Part shown: piece by piece, positions 34,419 to 43,846 of the stretch
Position numbering within the stretch: the stretch's first letter is position 1
Layout: the number at the start of each line of letters is the position of its first letter
Source of the DNA: Chitinophaga pinensis
GTDB taxonomy: Bacteria > Bacteroidota > Bacteroidia > Flavobacteriales_D > Crocinitomicaceae
Direction: 5' to 3'
DNA length: 46,756 bases
Assembly: GCA_943324565.2 (NCBI GenBank)
Contig: CALPMC020000012.1
Location: 1 to 46,756 of the forward strand
Made by a program: the position numbers and the translations under genes
The notes under the pieces: model-generated
Seen by the model: only the letters and a program-made list of their open reading frames with translations
Database searches by the model: none
What the model was told of the DNA's origin: nothing

Positions 34419-36950
34419 TTAAAATTCAAATGGTATTTCTATTTCACTTGATGGTGGTGCCACTGTTGTCTCCGAACACTCAAACATTGTTGGGTCGTAA
34501 TCTGGAGGTTGCCTAAAATCTTCAAACGTGCTGAAAATCTTATCCCGATACGCTCGTTGCATGTAGTAGCCATAAATTGGTAAAGCCGCTCGAGCACCTT
34601 GCCCCATTGCTGTACTTCTAAAACGCACAACTCGGTCTTCAGCTCCAACCCAAACTCCAGTTACTAATTTTGGTGTTAAGCCCATGAACCAAGCATCTGA
34701 ATTTCCTTGTGTTGTTCCTGTTTTACCAGCAGTAGGTGCAGAAATTCCACCCCAAGGTCTGCCACTTCTCAAACTCCAACCTGTTCCATAAGCGATACCA
34801 CCTTTCATCATTTTCAAAACTTCGTAAGCAACTGTTGAATTTAAAGCTTGGTCACGGAAAATTTTTGCATCGGCACTATAAATTACTTTTCCATTTCTAT
34901 CTGTAATGCGCTCAATTGTTGTTGGGCGAACGTAATAGCCATTATTTGCAAAAATACATTGTGCGGCAACTAATTCAAAAAGTGATAAATCCATTACTCC
35001 TAATGCCATAGAAGGCACTACATCATTTGGATTTAATTTAATTTCCACTTTTTTCAAGAATTTTTCAACCTCGTAAGGACCTCCTTTTCTACGATAGCTA
35101 TTGAAAGAACCCATCGTTTGCATCACAGCAGCTGTAGTTGGATTTGAAGAAAGTGCTAAACCATCTTTTACATTTTTTGCTGCCTCACCTGCTGGTGTAT
35201 AGCGACTTTTAACAGAACCATCTTCATTTTCAACAATCACAGCGCATTGTTCAGGAGTAAAGGTCATACAAGGTGAAGCAACTTTCATTGATAATGCTGT
35301 TGCATATACAAAAGGTTTGATGGTAGAACCAACTTGACGTTTTCCAAGACGGACATGGTCATAGGAGAAATGCTTGAAATTAACACCACCAACCCATGCT
35401 TTTACGAAACCTGTTTGTGGGTCAATCGAGACTAACCCTGCATGTAAAAATGCTTTATAATAACGAATAGAATCGTTAGGCGTCATAGTGGTGTCGCGCT
35501 CGCCTCTCCAGGAAAAAACGCGCATTGCACAAGGCGTTTCAAAATTTCTTTTGATGTCACTTGCACTAGCACCGGCTTCTAATAATTTGCGATAACGTTC
35601 CGTTGAACGACGCGCATTTTCCATGATGCGTTCAATCATTTCAGGACTTACTGAATTTGCAAAAGGATAATGTTTTAAGGTTTTATTGTTTTGGTCAAAT
35701 GCGGGTTGCATTTCCTCTTTGATGTGGCGTTCAACTGCATATTCAGCGTGGCGTTGTAAAGTTGGATTTAGTGTTGTGTAAATTTTCAATCCGTCACGGT
35801 AAATATTATAAGGAGTTCCGTCTTCTTTCAAATATTTTAAAGTACCATCATCATTTTTTTGCTCTAAAATCTCAGTCACTTCGTTGCGCATCGATTCTCT
35901 AAAATATGGTGCCATCCCTTCCTTATGGTCAAGCGATCTAAAGTTAGTTGCAACTGGAGTTGTTTTTAATTTATCAAATTCCTCACGAGTAATTTTCGTT
36001 TGTAAACCATCGTTTTCATCTTCACTATTTTTCAACCACTGATATAACACTTGATTTCTACGTTCTACTGCTCTAAGTGAATCTTTAGACCGTCTTTCGT
36101 CAATTTCAGCTTGTGTTACTTGATTGAAAGGAACTCCTTTATTGTTTGCAATTTTTCTTCTATAGTTATCAACTTGATACGAATATGGATTGTATAAATC
36201 TGGGTTTTTGCACATTCCAACGAGCATGGCTGCTTCAGCTTTTGTCAAATTGATAGGAGCTTTATTAAAATATACTCGAGCTGCATTTTCAATACCTACG
36301 GCATTATACAAGAAATCAAATTGATTCAAGTACATCGTTATTATTTCTTCTTTCGTGTAGCGTTCTTCCAAGCGTTTTGCAATGATGTTTTCTTGTATTT
36401 TTTCATTGATGCGTCTAAATTTTCCAAAGAATCCACCCACTCTAGCTGCTAAAGTCTCACCTTTGGCACGAGCAATTTCTTCTTCTTGGCGTTTTTGTAA
36501 GGTAAACAACAATTTCGCTAACTGCTGAGGAATTGTAGAGGCACCACCTTTAGAACCTAAACTAAAAATAGAACGCGCCAAACCTTTGAAATCAATTCCT
36601 GAGTGACTCATAAAACGCTCGTCTTCCGTTGCAATTAATGCATCAATTACAAAGGGAGAAATTTGACGGTATTTTACACTCGTTCGATTTACCAACCAAA
36701 AGCGACCAATTACGGTATCTTCTTTTTCACTTTTCTTAGCGATAATCAACGAAGCTTGAATTTCTGGTGGATTGTCTAATAACTCAACTGGAGGTAAATT
36801 ATCTTCAGATTGAAACAAAAACAAGGAAGTAACGATCAAAAATGGAAACAAAGAAAGAATCCAAAAGTAGATGGTAAACTTTTTGTTTTCATCTGGAGAT
36901 AAAGAAGTTCCCGATTTTTTCGTTGAGGAGTTTTTATTTTTATCATTCAT
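34419..36950 (-). CDS. Penicillin-binding protein 1A (bifunctional class A PBP)
   Basis: 843 aa. It polymerises lipid II and crosslinks peptidoglycan on the periplasmic face. One membrane anchor (residues 26-47) leads to a GT51 glycosyltransferase domain with catalytic Glu109 in [14 protein letters not shown] and the [12 protein letters not shown] motif. The transpeptidase domain has Ser542 in GSTIKPF (SxxK), SSNPTT (SxN) and [14 protein letters not shown] (KTG). A tail rich in Pro and Glu follows. Located directly downstream of rodA but with its own good promoter in the 83-base gap. Confidence 0.95.
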   Translation of the reverse strand: MNDKNKNSSTKKSGTSLSPDENKKFTIYFWILSLFPFLIVTSLFLFQSEDNLPPVELLDNPPEIQASLIIAKKSEKEDTVIGRFWLVNRTSVKYRQISPFVIDALIATEDERFMSHSGIDFKGLARSIFSLGSKGGASTIPQQLAKLLFTLQKRQEEEIARAKGETLAARVGGFFGKFRRINEKIQENIIAKRLEERYTKEEIITMYLNQFDFLYNAVGIENAARVYFNKAPINLTKAEAAMLVGMCKNPDLYNPYSYQVDNYRRKIANNKGVPFNQVTQAEIDERRSKDSLRAVERRNQVLYQWLKNSEDENDGLQTKITREEFDKLKTTPVATNFRSLDHKEGMAPYFRESMRNEVTEILEQKNDDGTLKYLKEDGTPYNIYRDGLKIYTTLNPTLQRHAEYAVERHIKEEMQPAFDQNNKTLKHYPFANSVSPEMIERIMENARRSTERYRKLLEAGASASDIKRNFETPCAMRVFSWRGERDTTMTPNDSIRYYKAFLHAGLVSIDPQTGFVKAWVGGVNFKHFSYDHVRLGKRQVGSTIKPFVYATALSMKVASPCMTFTPEQCAVIVENEDGSVKSRYTPAGEAAKNVKDGLALSSNPTTAAVMQTMGSFNSYRRKGGPYEVEKFLKKVEIKLNPNDVVPSMALGVMDLSLFELVAAQCIFANNGYYVRPTTIERITDRNGKVIYSADAKIFRDQALNSTVAYEVLKMMKGGIAYGTGWSLRSGRPWGGISAPTAGKTGTTQGNSDAWFMGLTPKLVTGVWVGAEDRVVRFRSTAMGQGARAALPIYGYYMQRAYRDKIFSTFEDFRQPPDYDPTMFECSETTVAPPSSEIEIPFEF

Positions 36951-36972
36951 ATAAACGATGCTATATCTTTAT

Positions 36973-37002
36973 TAAAATTACGGTAATAAAATCAAAATAC
37001 AA
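36973..37002 (-). promoter_or_regulatory. Promoter of the PBP1A-sco-cysQ-RemB run
   Basis: On the minus strand TTG (37002-37000), exactly 19 bases, then TAATTTTA (36980-36973): the correct spacing with one mismatch in the -7 box. It is 22 bases before the PBP1A ATG. Confidence 0.6.
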
Positions 37003-37033
37003 TTAGCTTAAATTGTAGGCTAAGTTAACAACT

Positions 37034-38428
37034 TTATCTTAAAACATCTTTTCGCTGACTATCCAATTTTAGCAGGATAAACATCATCATTGAAAAGGAC
37101 ATCATCGACGAACCTCCGTAGCTAAAAAAAGGTAATGGAATTCCAATTACAGGAGCAAACCCAATGTTCATTCCGATGTTTATGGCGAAATGGTAAAACA
37201 AAATCATGGCAACGCAATAAGCATAAATTCGATTAAAGGCTGCCCTTTGTCGTTCTGCTATTATGATGATTCGAATCAACATAAACATGTACATAAAAAT
37301 CAAAACGATGGTTCCTAAAAAACCCCATTCTTCGGCAAAAGGACAAAAAATAAAATCCGTTTCAGACTCAGGAACATGGTTACTTTCGACGCTTGAAACG
37401 GATGCTTTATTATAACCTTTCCCTGTTAAACCACCAGAACCAACTGCTGCCATTGCACGATTTCGGTTGTAATCTTCACCATTTGGATCTTCTTTAAGAC
37501 CTAAAAATAATTCAATTCGAACTTTTTGATGCGGTGCTAGACTACTAAATCCTGCCCCAACGCCAAAAGAAAGTCCACCACCTAAAATCAGACCCAAGAC
37601 GATTATTAATGTACCACGAGAGCGATCTCTTTTTGTTCCAAATTGACGAATGAATAAAAGAGCAACAATTGCAAATAGAATAAGAGTTACAATTACTCCT
37701 ATTGCGCCTGAAACTTTAAATGGTAGAAAGAAAAAGGAAACTTCAACAGAGCTCAATAATAAGGTGATAACACTTAAAAATATAGCTACGAAAAGAATTG
37801 GGATAAAGTGACTTCCAACCCATGTGTATTTCATTTTAACGCCAGGGAAAGAATTGATAATTGCCAAAATTATCGGATCGAAAGTTAAACCTTCACGATA
37901 CATCACAAACAAAAATGAAGTAAAAACCACAAACGAACCAGCATCGGGTTGTAATAAAATCAACACCATTGGAACCAACAAAATCATTGCCGCTCCGAAG
38001 ACATTTCCAATCGTTTGCTGCTTAACACTTAACTCACTAATGTATTTTGCTAATAATAAAGAAACGGCTATTTTTCCAAATTCGGCAGGTTGAATACCCA
38101 TTGTTCCTACACCAATCCAAGCTCTAGCACCGTTTATTGGCGGCATAAATAGAACTAAGACAAGCAACGAAAGAACGAAAAGATAGATTGGAAACGCAAA
38201 TTTCCGATAAATATCAGAATCAATTAGAAAAACGATTAAACCTAAAAATAAGGATACACAAAGCCATAAGATTTGTTTACCGTATTTTTCATCAAAACTG
38301 AAAATATTTGGATTTTCGGGATTGAAGGCTACCGAGTAAACAGTTGCAATACCAAAAATTAACATCAACATATAAGTGATGAACAAAGGCCAATCGAGTT
38401 GTGCAATTATGGAATCGTTCTTTCTCAA
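37034..38428 (-). CDS. rodA: Rod-shape SEDS glycosyltransferase RodA
   Basis: 464 aa polytopic protein of the SEDS family, the peptidoglycan polymerase that works with PBP2 during elongation. The WIGVGTMGIQPAEFGKIA segment and the catalytic Asp162 in LLQPDAGS are present; the C-terminal GFAPVIGIPLPFFSYGGSSM signature is complete. Longer than E. coli RodA (370 aa), with extra hydrophobic segments and a loop around residues 185-300, which is common in Bacteroidota. Its ATG overlaps the PBP2 stop by 4 bases. Confidence 0.95.
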   Translation of the reverse strand: MRKNDSIIAQLDWPLFITYMLMLIFGIATVYSVAFNPENPNIFSFDEKYGKQILWLCVSLFLGLIVFLIDSDIYRKFAFPIYLFVLSLLVLVLFMPPINGARAWIGVGTMGIQPAEFGKIAVSLLLAKYISELSVKQQTIGNVFGAAMILLVPMVLILLQPDAGSFVVFTSFLFVMYREGLTFDPIILAIINSFPGVKMKYTWVGSHFIPILFVAIFLSVITLLLSSVEVSFFFLPFKVSGAIGVIVTLILFAIVALLFIRQFGTKRDRSRGTLIIVLGLILGGGLSFGVGAGFSSLAPHQKVRIELFLGLKEDPNGEDYNRNRAMAAVGSGGLTGKGYNKASVSSVESNHVPESETDFIFCPFAEEWGFLGTIVLIFMYMFMLIRIIIIAERQRAAFNRIYAYCVAMILFYHFAINIGMNIGFAPVIGIPLPFFSYGGSSMMSFSMMMFILLKLDSQRKDVLR

Positions 38429-40323
38429 TCTCCTTGATTTTGATTTTCCACTTCACTTGGTAGAGATTCGATGTTGGAAAGTTTAGCTTCAATAATTCGC
38501 TTTTCTTTTTCCTTATCCTTAATTTTTCTTTTTAAGTATTTTTCAATCATCAAACTCGCAATCGGTGCGGCCCACGTTCCCCCAAAACCAGAGTTTTCTA
38601 CAAAAACAGCAATGGCAATTTTTGGATTATGCATCGGTGCGAAAGCGATAAATACAGAGTGATCTTTTCCGTGCGGGTTTTGAACCGTTCCCGTTTTACC
38701 ACAAACAATCATGCTGTCAATCCGAGCCATTCTAGCAGTTCCGCCTGCTTCGTTCACTACTCGACGCATTCCTTCGATAATTGGGGGAAAATGTTTCGAT
38801 TGTACTTTGGTATAATGTTTCACTTTGTATTGCGGAAGTGGTCCTTTTCTTCCAATTGATTTAACGAAGTGTGGTGTATAAAACCAACCTTTATTTGCAA
38901 TAATTGCTGCAATATTTGCCATTTGAAGCGGCGTCAATTTTACCTCACCTTGACCAATTGAAATTGATCGAATCGTTGAAAATGCCCAACGATGATGACC
39001 ATACCATTTATCGTAATAAGCAGCATTTGGAATAACACCTGAGCGTTGACCAGAAACATCTGCTTCTAAACTTTTACCTAAACCAAAACTTAGCATGTAA
39101 TCATACCATTTGTTCAATCCTAACTCAGCGTCGGCAAACATGTTCTTCTTTTTATTTTGTTGAATAACTCTTCTCATTACCGCGTAGTAATATGGATTAC
39201 AAGAATATTGAACTGCTGCTTGGATATTCGTCGCCATTGCGTGATTGTGACAACCTACAACGCTTTTATCACAAGGGAAACCAGAATTTTCTGTAATCAC
39301 TCCTTCTTGCAAACCAATCAATGACTGTACTAACTTAAAAATTGATCCTGGAGGATATTCTGCTTGTAAAGGACGTGGGAACAAGGGCATGTTTTTGTCT
39401 GTTGCCAATTTTGGGTAATTCAAACTAATGTTTCTTTTTCCAACTAATAAATTCGGATCAAAAGAAGGAGCTGAAACCATTGCTAAAATTTCACCGGTTG
39501 ATGGTTCAATTGCAACAATACAACCTTTTTTGTTTTGCATCAATCGTTCACCGTAAGCTTGAATTAACATATCCATTCCAAGTCTGAGTGGATTTGCCTG
39601 ACGTGCGGTAGTATCGTATTTACCGTCTGCATAAGGTTCAATTGCATTATTCAAAGCGGAAGTGACAACATATTTAATTCCTTTTATTCCTCTTAATTCT
39701 TTTTCGTAAAAACGTTCAATTCCAGAGCGTCCAATATTATTTCCAGGCTTATAAAAGCGATCTTCGTCTATTTCTTCGCGTGTAACTTCAGATAAATAAC
39801 CCAAAATATTAGCCCCATTTGAAAAAGGATAATTACGCATACTTGTCACCTCCTCGTAAAACCCTGGAAAATTTTCTAAATGCGGTGCAATTGTTGATAT
39901 TTCCTCTAATGTCAATTCTTTGATAAAAGGATAGGCACGAATTTTTTGATAATTTGAGGTTGTTTTCCCACTGTGTTTATTGTAGTATGTTCCTTCTCCT
40001 TTTCTAATTTCATAAAAACGATTGCGGACTTCTTCTCTAGTCCAACCTAATAATTTAGCAAATGCAACAGTGTCCAATTTTTTAATATTGTCTTCCACCA
40101 TCATTAAGTTGTAATACGTGCGATTGGAAACAATTTTCTTTCCGTTTCTATCAAATATTACTCCTCGTGGTGGTGTAATTTCTTTACGTTTTTCAGCTAT
40201 TTCTTGAGCCCGAAGTGTCCAAGTGTCATCAACAACTTGCATGTAAAAAAGACGAATGGTATAAATCCCTCCAACAAGAAGAATAAAAGCTGTGATTACA
40301 TACTTGCGGGCATCGAAATTCAT
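38425..40323 (-). CDS. mrdA: Penicillin-binding protein 2 (elongation transpeptidase)
   Basis: 632 aa class B PBP that crosslinks peptidoglycan together with RodA. One N-terminal transmembrane helix (residues 9-29), a pedestal with RGVIFDRNG, then the transpeptidase domain: Ser327 in PPGSIFK (SxxK), YSCNPYY (SxN) and CGKTGTVQNP (KTG). The C-terminal tail is charged (KDKEKEKR). Four-base overlaps with mreD upstream and rodA downstream show tight translational coupling, the standard mre-mrd order. Confidence 0.95.
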   Translation of the reverse strand: MNFDARKYVITAFILLVGGIYTIRLFYMQVVDDTWTLRAQEIAEKRKEITPPRGVIFDRNGKKIVSNRTYYNLMMVEDNIKKLDTVAFAKLLGWTREEVRNRFYEIRKGEGTYYNKHSGKTTSNYQKIRAYPFIKELTLEEISTIAPHLENFPGFYEEVTSMRNYPFSNGANILGYLSEVTREEIDEDRFYKPGNNIGRSGIERFYEKELRGIKGIKYVVTSALNNAIEPYADGKYDTTARQANPLRLGMDMLIQAYGERLMQNKKGCIVAIEPSTGEILAMVSAPSFDPNLLVGKRNISLNYPKLATDKNMPLFPRPLQAEYPPGSIFKLVQSLIGLQEGVITENSGFPCDKSVVGCHNHAMATNIQAAVQYSCNPYYYAVMRRVIQQNKKKNMFADAELGLNKWYDYMLSFGLGKSLEADVSGQRSGVIPNAAYYDKWYGHHRWAFSTIRSISIGQGEVKLTPLQMANIAAIIANKGWFYTPHFVKSIGRKGPLPQYKVKHYTKVQSKHFPPIIEGMRRVVNEAGGTARMARIDSMIVCGKTGTVQNPHGKDHSVFIAFAPMHNPKIAIAVFVENSGFGGTWAAPIASLMIEKYLKRKIKDKEKEKRIIEAKLSNIESLPSEVENQNQGD

Positions 40324-40835
40324 TTAGCTTTTGATTTTTTCATGAAGAAAGTTTGCAATAAAACACAGAGCAAATAGGAGAAAACCAAGCTCAAAATGGT
40401 TTTTTGCAAAATGAAAAAGAGTTGATCGATTCTAAAAATTTCTATCAAGAAATACCAAAAGTGATGAATCAACAATAAATAACCAAAAACGAAGAAAAAC
40501 CAACGTCCTCCCATGTCGATAATTGATGGCTCTTTAATGGGGTCATAACCTTCACGTGGACTATAGAATTTAAAAATGATTGGTCTAAAAAACGCCATCA
40601 TTAATAATGACGAGGCATACAATCCGTAAGTGTTTGAAAAAATATCGATGATTGCTCCCATTACAAAAGCGAGTGACATCAATGAAAAAACACCAATTTC
40701 AAAAGGTAACAACATTATAAAAAGCGGGTGAATCATCAAATGTATGCCAAAACCAATCTCCAAATTATTGAAAATCAATGCTTGAGCAAAAGCAAAAAGA
40801 ATAAAGCGCAGAATGTTTTTGGTTAAATCTGTCAT
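40320..40835 (-). CDS. mreD: Rod shape-determining protein MreD
   Basis: 171 aa, hydrophobic, with five to six predicted helices. MreD is an inner-membrane part of the elongasome that contacts MreC. Sequence conservation of the family is low. The call rests on size, hydrophobicity, the FRPIIFKFYSPREGYDPI segment seen in Bacteroidota MreD proteins, and the position between mreC (3-base gap) and the PBP2 gene (4-base overlap). Confidence 0.88.
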   Translation of the reverse strand: MTDLTKNILRFILFAFAQALIFNNLEIGFGIHLMIHPLFIMLLPFEIGVFSLMSLAFVMGAIIDIFSNTYGLYASSLLMMAFFRPIIFKFYSPREGYDPIKEPSIIDMGGRWFFFVFGYLLLIHHFWYFLIEIFRIDQLFFILQKTILSLVFSYLLCVLLQTFFMKKSKAK

Positions 40836-40838
40836 TTG

Positions 40839-41681
40839 TTATTTGTCCTCTTCGTCTGGTGGAATTTGTGCTTCCAATTCCTTTTGTTCTTCAATCATTA
40901 AATTTTTGACAATATAAACGCGTTGCAAAGTTCTAAAATTCTCAGAAAATTTCACAACAACGTCCCACAATGGTTCACCTTCAATTCCTTTAATTGATTC
41001 CACTCTTCCAACAGACAATCCACGCGGAAAAATTCCACTACCACCACGTGTAACCACTTTAGACCATTTTTTAATGCGCAAATCATTTGAAATCCCTGTT
41101 ATTGAACCACGACGTGCATTTTTACCATCCCACTTCAATAAACCAAACAAACCAATAGGTTCAATCATTACGTCGATATTGATGTCTTTTGTTAAAACAC
41201 TTTTCACAACGCAGTAATGCTCGCTTGTATTATGAACGATTCCAACAACGCCTTTGTCGGAAAACACACCCATATCTCTTTTGACTCCTTGTTTCCAGCC
41301 AACATCCAATGTAAAATAGTTGTTGCGTCGTGTAACACTTGAGTGTATTACTGTGGCAGGAATATATGCATATTGTTGTTTAAAAGTTGTATCGTTAATT
41401 TTTAATAAACTCCGATCAATACGGTACAAACTTTGAGGTAAATTTTTGCGCAAGCGAATATTCTCTTTTTGAAGTGCTAAATTGTTCTTGGAAAGATTAA
41501 AGTGTTTAGTGAAGTCATTTTGTGTTTCTAGTACTTTGGCTGTAACTGAAGATGCAGTTGTAAGATATTGACTTTTAGGAAATGACAAATACCGAACATA
41601 GATTGTCAAAGCAATAATTTGTAAGAAAGCGAAGAATAAAAAGACTCGGAACCTTTTGAAAAAGGCGATCAAATTGCGCAT
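40839..41681 (-). CDS. mreC: Rod shape-determining protein MreC
   Basis: 280 aa. One N-terminal transmembrane helix (residues 10-30), a coiled-coil region (about 60-80, with LALQKENIRLRKNL) and the periplasmic two-barrel MreC core: YIPATVIHSSVTRRNNYFTL, GVKRDMGVFSDKGVVGIVHN and VVTRGGSGIFPRGLSVGRV. MreC organises PBP2-RodA in the periplasm. It is the first gene of the mreCD-mrdA-rodA operon visible here; mreB, often directly upstream, is not in the window. A charged tail ends the protein (PPDEEDK). Confidence 0.94.
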   Translation of the reverse strand: MRNLIAFFKRFRVFLFFAFLQIIALTIYVRYLSFPKSQYLTTASSVTAKVLETQNDFTKHFNLSKNNLALQKENIRLRKNLPQSLYRIDRSLLKINDTTFKQQYAYIPATVIHSSVTRRNNYFTLDVGWKQGVKRDMGVFSDKGVVGIVHNTSEHYCVVKSVLTKDINIDVMIEPIGLFGLLKWDGKNARRGSITGISNDLRIKKWSKVVTRGGSGIFPRGLSVGRVESIKGIEGEPLWDVVVKFSENFRTLQRVYIVKNLMIEEQKELEAQIPPDEEDK

Positions 41682-41686
41682 AAATA

Positions 41687-41716
41687 CAAAGGTAATAATG
41701 CTATGATTTTAAGCAG
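41687..41716 (-). promoter_or_regulatory. Promoter of the mreC-mreD-mrdA-rodA operon
   Basis: TACCTTTG (41694-41687, minus strand) matches TAnnTTTG perfectly; CTG, one base off TTG, lies 19 bases upstream (41716-41714). Only five bases separate the box from the mreC ATG, so the transcript would start at or next to the start codon. The presence of a promoter here explains how mreC is expressed without an adjacent mreB. Confidence 0.5.
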
Positions 41717-41905
41717 TAGAAAAACGAATAATGATATTAACAACACTAAAAGATTTTTTTCAGAAGTGTTTATTAAAACTTTAAAAATGCTGGATCGAGA
41801 AAATCTCTGAAATTCCCAAAAATATTTTTGAAAAAAATAAGTTCGAAAAGCTCATTTAATGAATTCTAAACCTAACAATTCAAAATTAAAAATCCGCAAT
41901 TACAT

Positions 41906-43798
41906 CTATCCCTGCGGCGAACGATTTTCTTTCAACGTTGAGAAGAAGATAATTCCGTAACCTATTGTAAGCATTAAATGAAACGGAACCATTCCGAAGT
42001 CGCCATATATTGAACGATTGACAGCCGTGAAGCCAAAAACTACCATCAAGATTCCTTCTGCAATATTTATAATCGAAAGGCTCTTTTTGTCGTATTTGTT
42101 TCCTTTAAATTCGTCTTTTTTAGCAACGTTGAATTTTGGAGTTCGAACGAATGAACTTTTAATTCCTAAATATCCTTCAATAACTGCAACCGCATTGCTT
42201 AACGAAAGCGCCATTGATACTGTTAAGAATTGGAAGAAACGTCCAACAAAGCGAATGAAATTCGAGAAACCACTTCCGTTTTTGTCGCGGTAGGAATTCC
42301 AATAATAGAACGCTAAAAACACAGTACTTGAGATGAAAAAGGCACCAAATTGAATTACTAAATTTAAATCTGAGAATGAGTCTTTTATGTGTAAAACAAA
42401 CAAACTTAAAATCGAAAGAATCAAAATGAATACAAATACAGACGAGTTGAATAAGTGTGCTAAACCGTGAACTCGATCGCTGAATTTAATTCCTTTTGTA
42501 GTTAAAATTCGTTTCCACATTTTGATGAAAACTTCTGCTCCACCTTTCATCCAACGATGCTGTTGACTTTTTAATGCCGACATTGTAATGGGTAACTCAG
42601 CAGGTGCTTCTACATCTTCTAAATAAACGAATTTCCAACCTTTCATTTGTGCGCGGTAGCTTAGATCTAAATCTTCGGTGATGGTATCGTGTTCCCAACC
42701 ACCAGCGTCTTCGATACATGATTTACGCCATATTCCTGCAGTTCCATTGAAATTGATGTAATGTCCATTTGCTGTTCTTCCTCCTTGTTCGATAGCAAAA
42801 TGTCCATTCAAACCAAAAGCCTGTAATTCAGTTAGTAAAGAATAAGTTTTATTTAAATGTCCCCAACGAGTTTGAACCACGCCGATTCCATCTTTGAAAT
42901 TAGGCATTGTTCTTTTCAAGAAATCTTTATCTGGAACAAAATCCGCATCAAAAATCGCTATAAACTCACCTTCTACCCTATCCATCGCTTTATCAAGTGC
43001 TCCAGCTTTGTAACCAGTACGGTCTGTTCGGTGAATGTGTTGAATATTGATTCCTCTTGCAGCAACTTCAGTTACTTTTCTAGCTATGATATCTTTCGTT
43101 TCATCCGTTGAATCGTCTAATACTTGAATTTGAAAACGATCTCTTGGATAGTCAAATTCAGCAATGGTATCTATGATTCGTTCTGCAACGTACATTTCAT
43201 TGAACATTGGCAATTGAACCGTTACAGAAGGAGTTGTTTTTGGATCATAAATAGGCTTAAGTTCTGCTTTTTTCTTCTTACGGTTGCGAACATAAGCAAC
43301 TGCTAAAGTCATTTGCACACAACTATAATAGAAAATCAACAACAAACAAAAACCGTATAAACCAAGAATTATTTTTGCTGCAACATGCGACCAGTAATGT
43401 TCTTGGACATATTTTTTACCAGATTTTAAAGTCACCGTTCTATCTCCCCAATTAAAAAGCCAAGAAACTTTCAAATTTGCATAAAATGGTTGACCAAAAG
43501 TGAAATGTTCAAGGTGATCTTGATTAGTTTCAAATTTAAATGTTTCTGGTCGGTAATCTCTATCAGCGATAGTTAACTCACATTTACCAATTGGTACATT
43601 TTTGAAAACGAATCTTCCATTTTCATCTGTTTTTTCTTTGAAAATTTTTCCTGACTTCAACGATTTCAAGGTTATATCTACCTTTTCAGCGTCTCGTTTG
43701 GTTTTGTAATCGTCTAAATATCCTTCCACAATTTTGGAAACTTGCGCGTTTGATACACCAATAACAAATACAAATAAGGCTAGAAATACGTTCTTCAT
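41906..43798 (-). CDS. Cellulose-synthase-like GT2 with exported beta-sandwich N-terminus
   Basis: 630 aa. Signal peptide at residues 1-18 (ends VSNAQ), a carboxypeptidase-regulatory-like beta-sandwich (about 25-90, with KTDENGRFVFKNVPIGKCEL), a transmembrane helix (about 142-170) followed by the positive RNRKKKK, then a processive GT2 domain. Its motifs are LDDSTDE (Asp228/229), FDADF (Asp284/286), TEDLD (catalytic Asp376) and QQHRW (412-416), which is the QxxRW signature of cellulose, chitin and mannan synthases. Several C-terminal helices follow (from about 440). The layout predicts a periplasmic sandwich and a cytoplasmic GT. The product is unknown; it most resembles bacterial CslA-type synthases. 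It has its own upstream -7 box. Confidence 0.85.
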   Translation of the reverse strand: MKNVFLALFVFVIGVSNAQVSKIVEGYLDDYKTKRDAEKVDITLKSLKSGKIFKEKTDENGRFVFKNVPIGKCELTIADRDYRPETFKFETNQDHLEHFTFGQPFYANLKVSWLFNWGDRTVTLKSGKKYVQEHYWSHVAAKIILGLYGFCLLLIFYYSCVQMTLAVAYVRNRKKKKAELKPIYDPKTTPSVTVQLPMFNEMYVAERIIDTIAEFDYPRDRFQIQVLDDSTDETKDIIARKVTEVAARGINIQHIHRTDRTGYKAGALDKAMDRVEGEFIAIFDADFVPDKDFLKRTMPNFKDGIGVVQTRWGHLNKTYSLLTELQAFGLNGHFAIEQGGRTANGHYINFNGTAGIWRKSCIEDAGGWEHDTITEDLDLSYRAQMKGWKFVYLEDVEAPAELPITMSALKSQQHRWMKGGAEVFIKMWKRILTTKGIKFSDRVHGLAHLFNSSVFVFILILSILSLFVLHIKDSFSDLNLVIQFGAFFISSTVFLAFYYWNSYRDKNGSGFSNFIRFVGRFFQFLTVSMALSLSNAVAVIEGYLGIKSSFVRTPKFNVAKKDEFKGNKYDKKSLSIINIAEGILMVVFGFTAVNRSIYGDFGMVPFHLMLTIGYGIIFFSTLKENRSPQG

Positions 43799-43835
43799 AC
43801 GGGGAAATTCAATAGTAATTTAAAAAAACAAAAAG

Positions 43836-43843
43836 CAAATATA
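43836..43843 (-). promoter_or_regulatory. -7 box upstream of the GT2 synthase gene
   Basis: TATATTTG on the minus strand, a perfect TAnnTTTG match, 37 bases before the ATG at 43798. The region upstream is the end of the S46 peptidase gene, and no TTG is found at 19 bases. Confidence 0.4.
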
Positions 43844-43846
43844 AAT

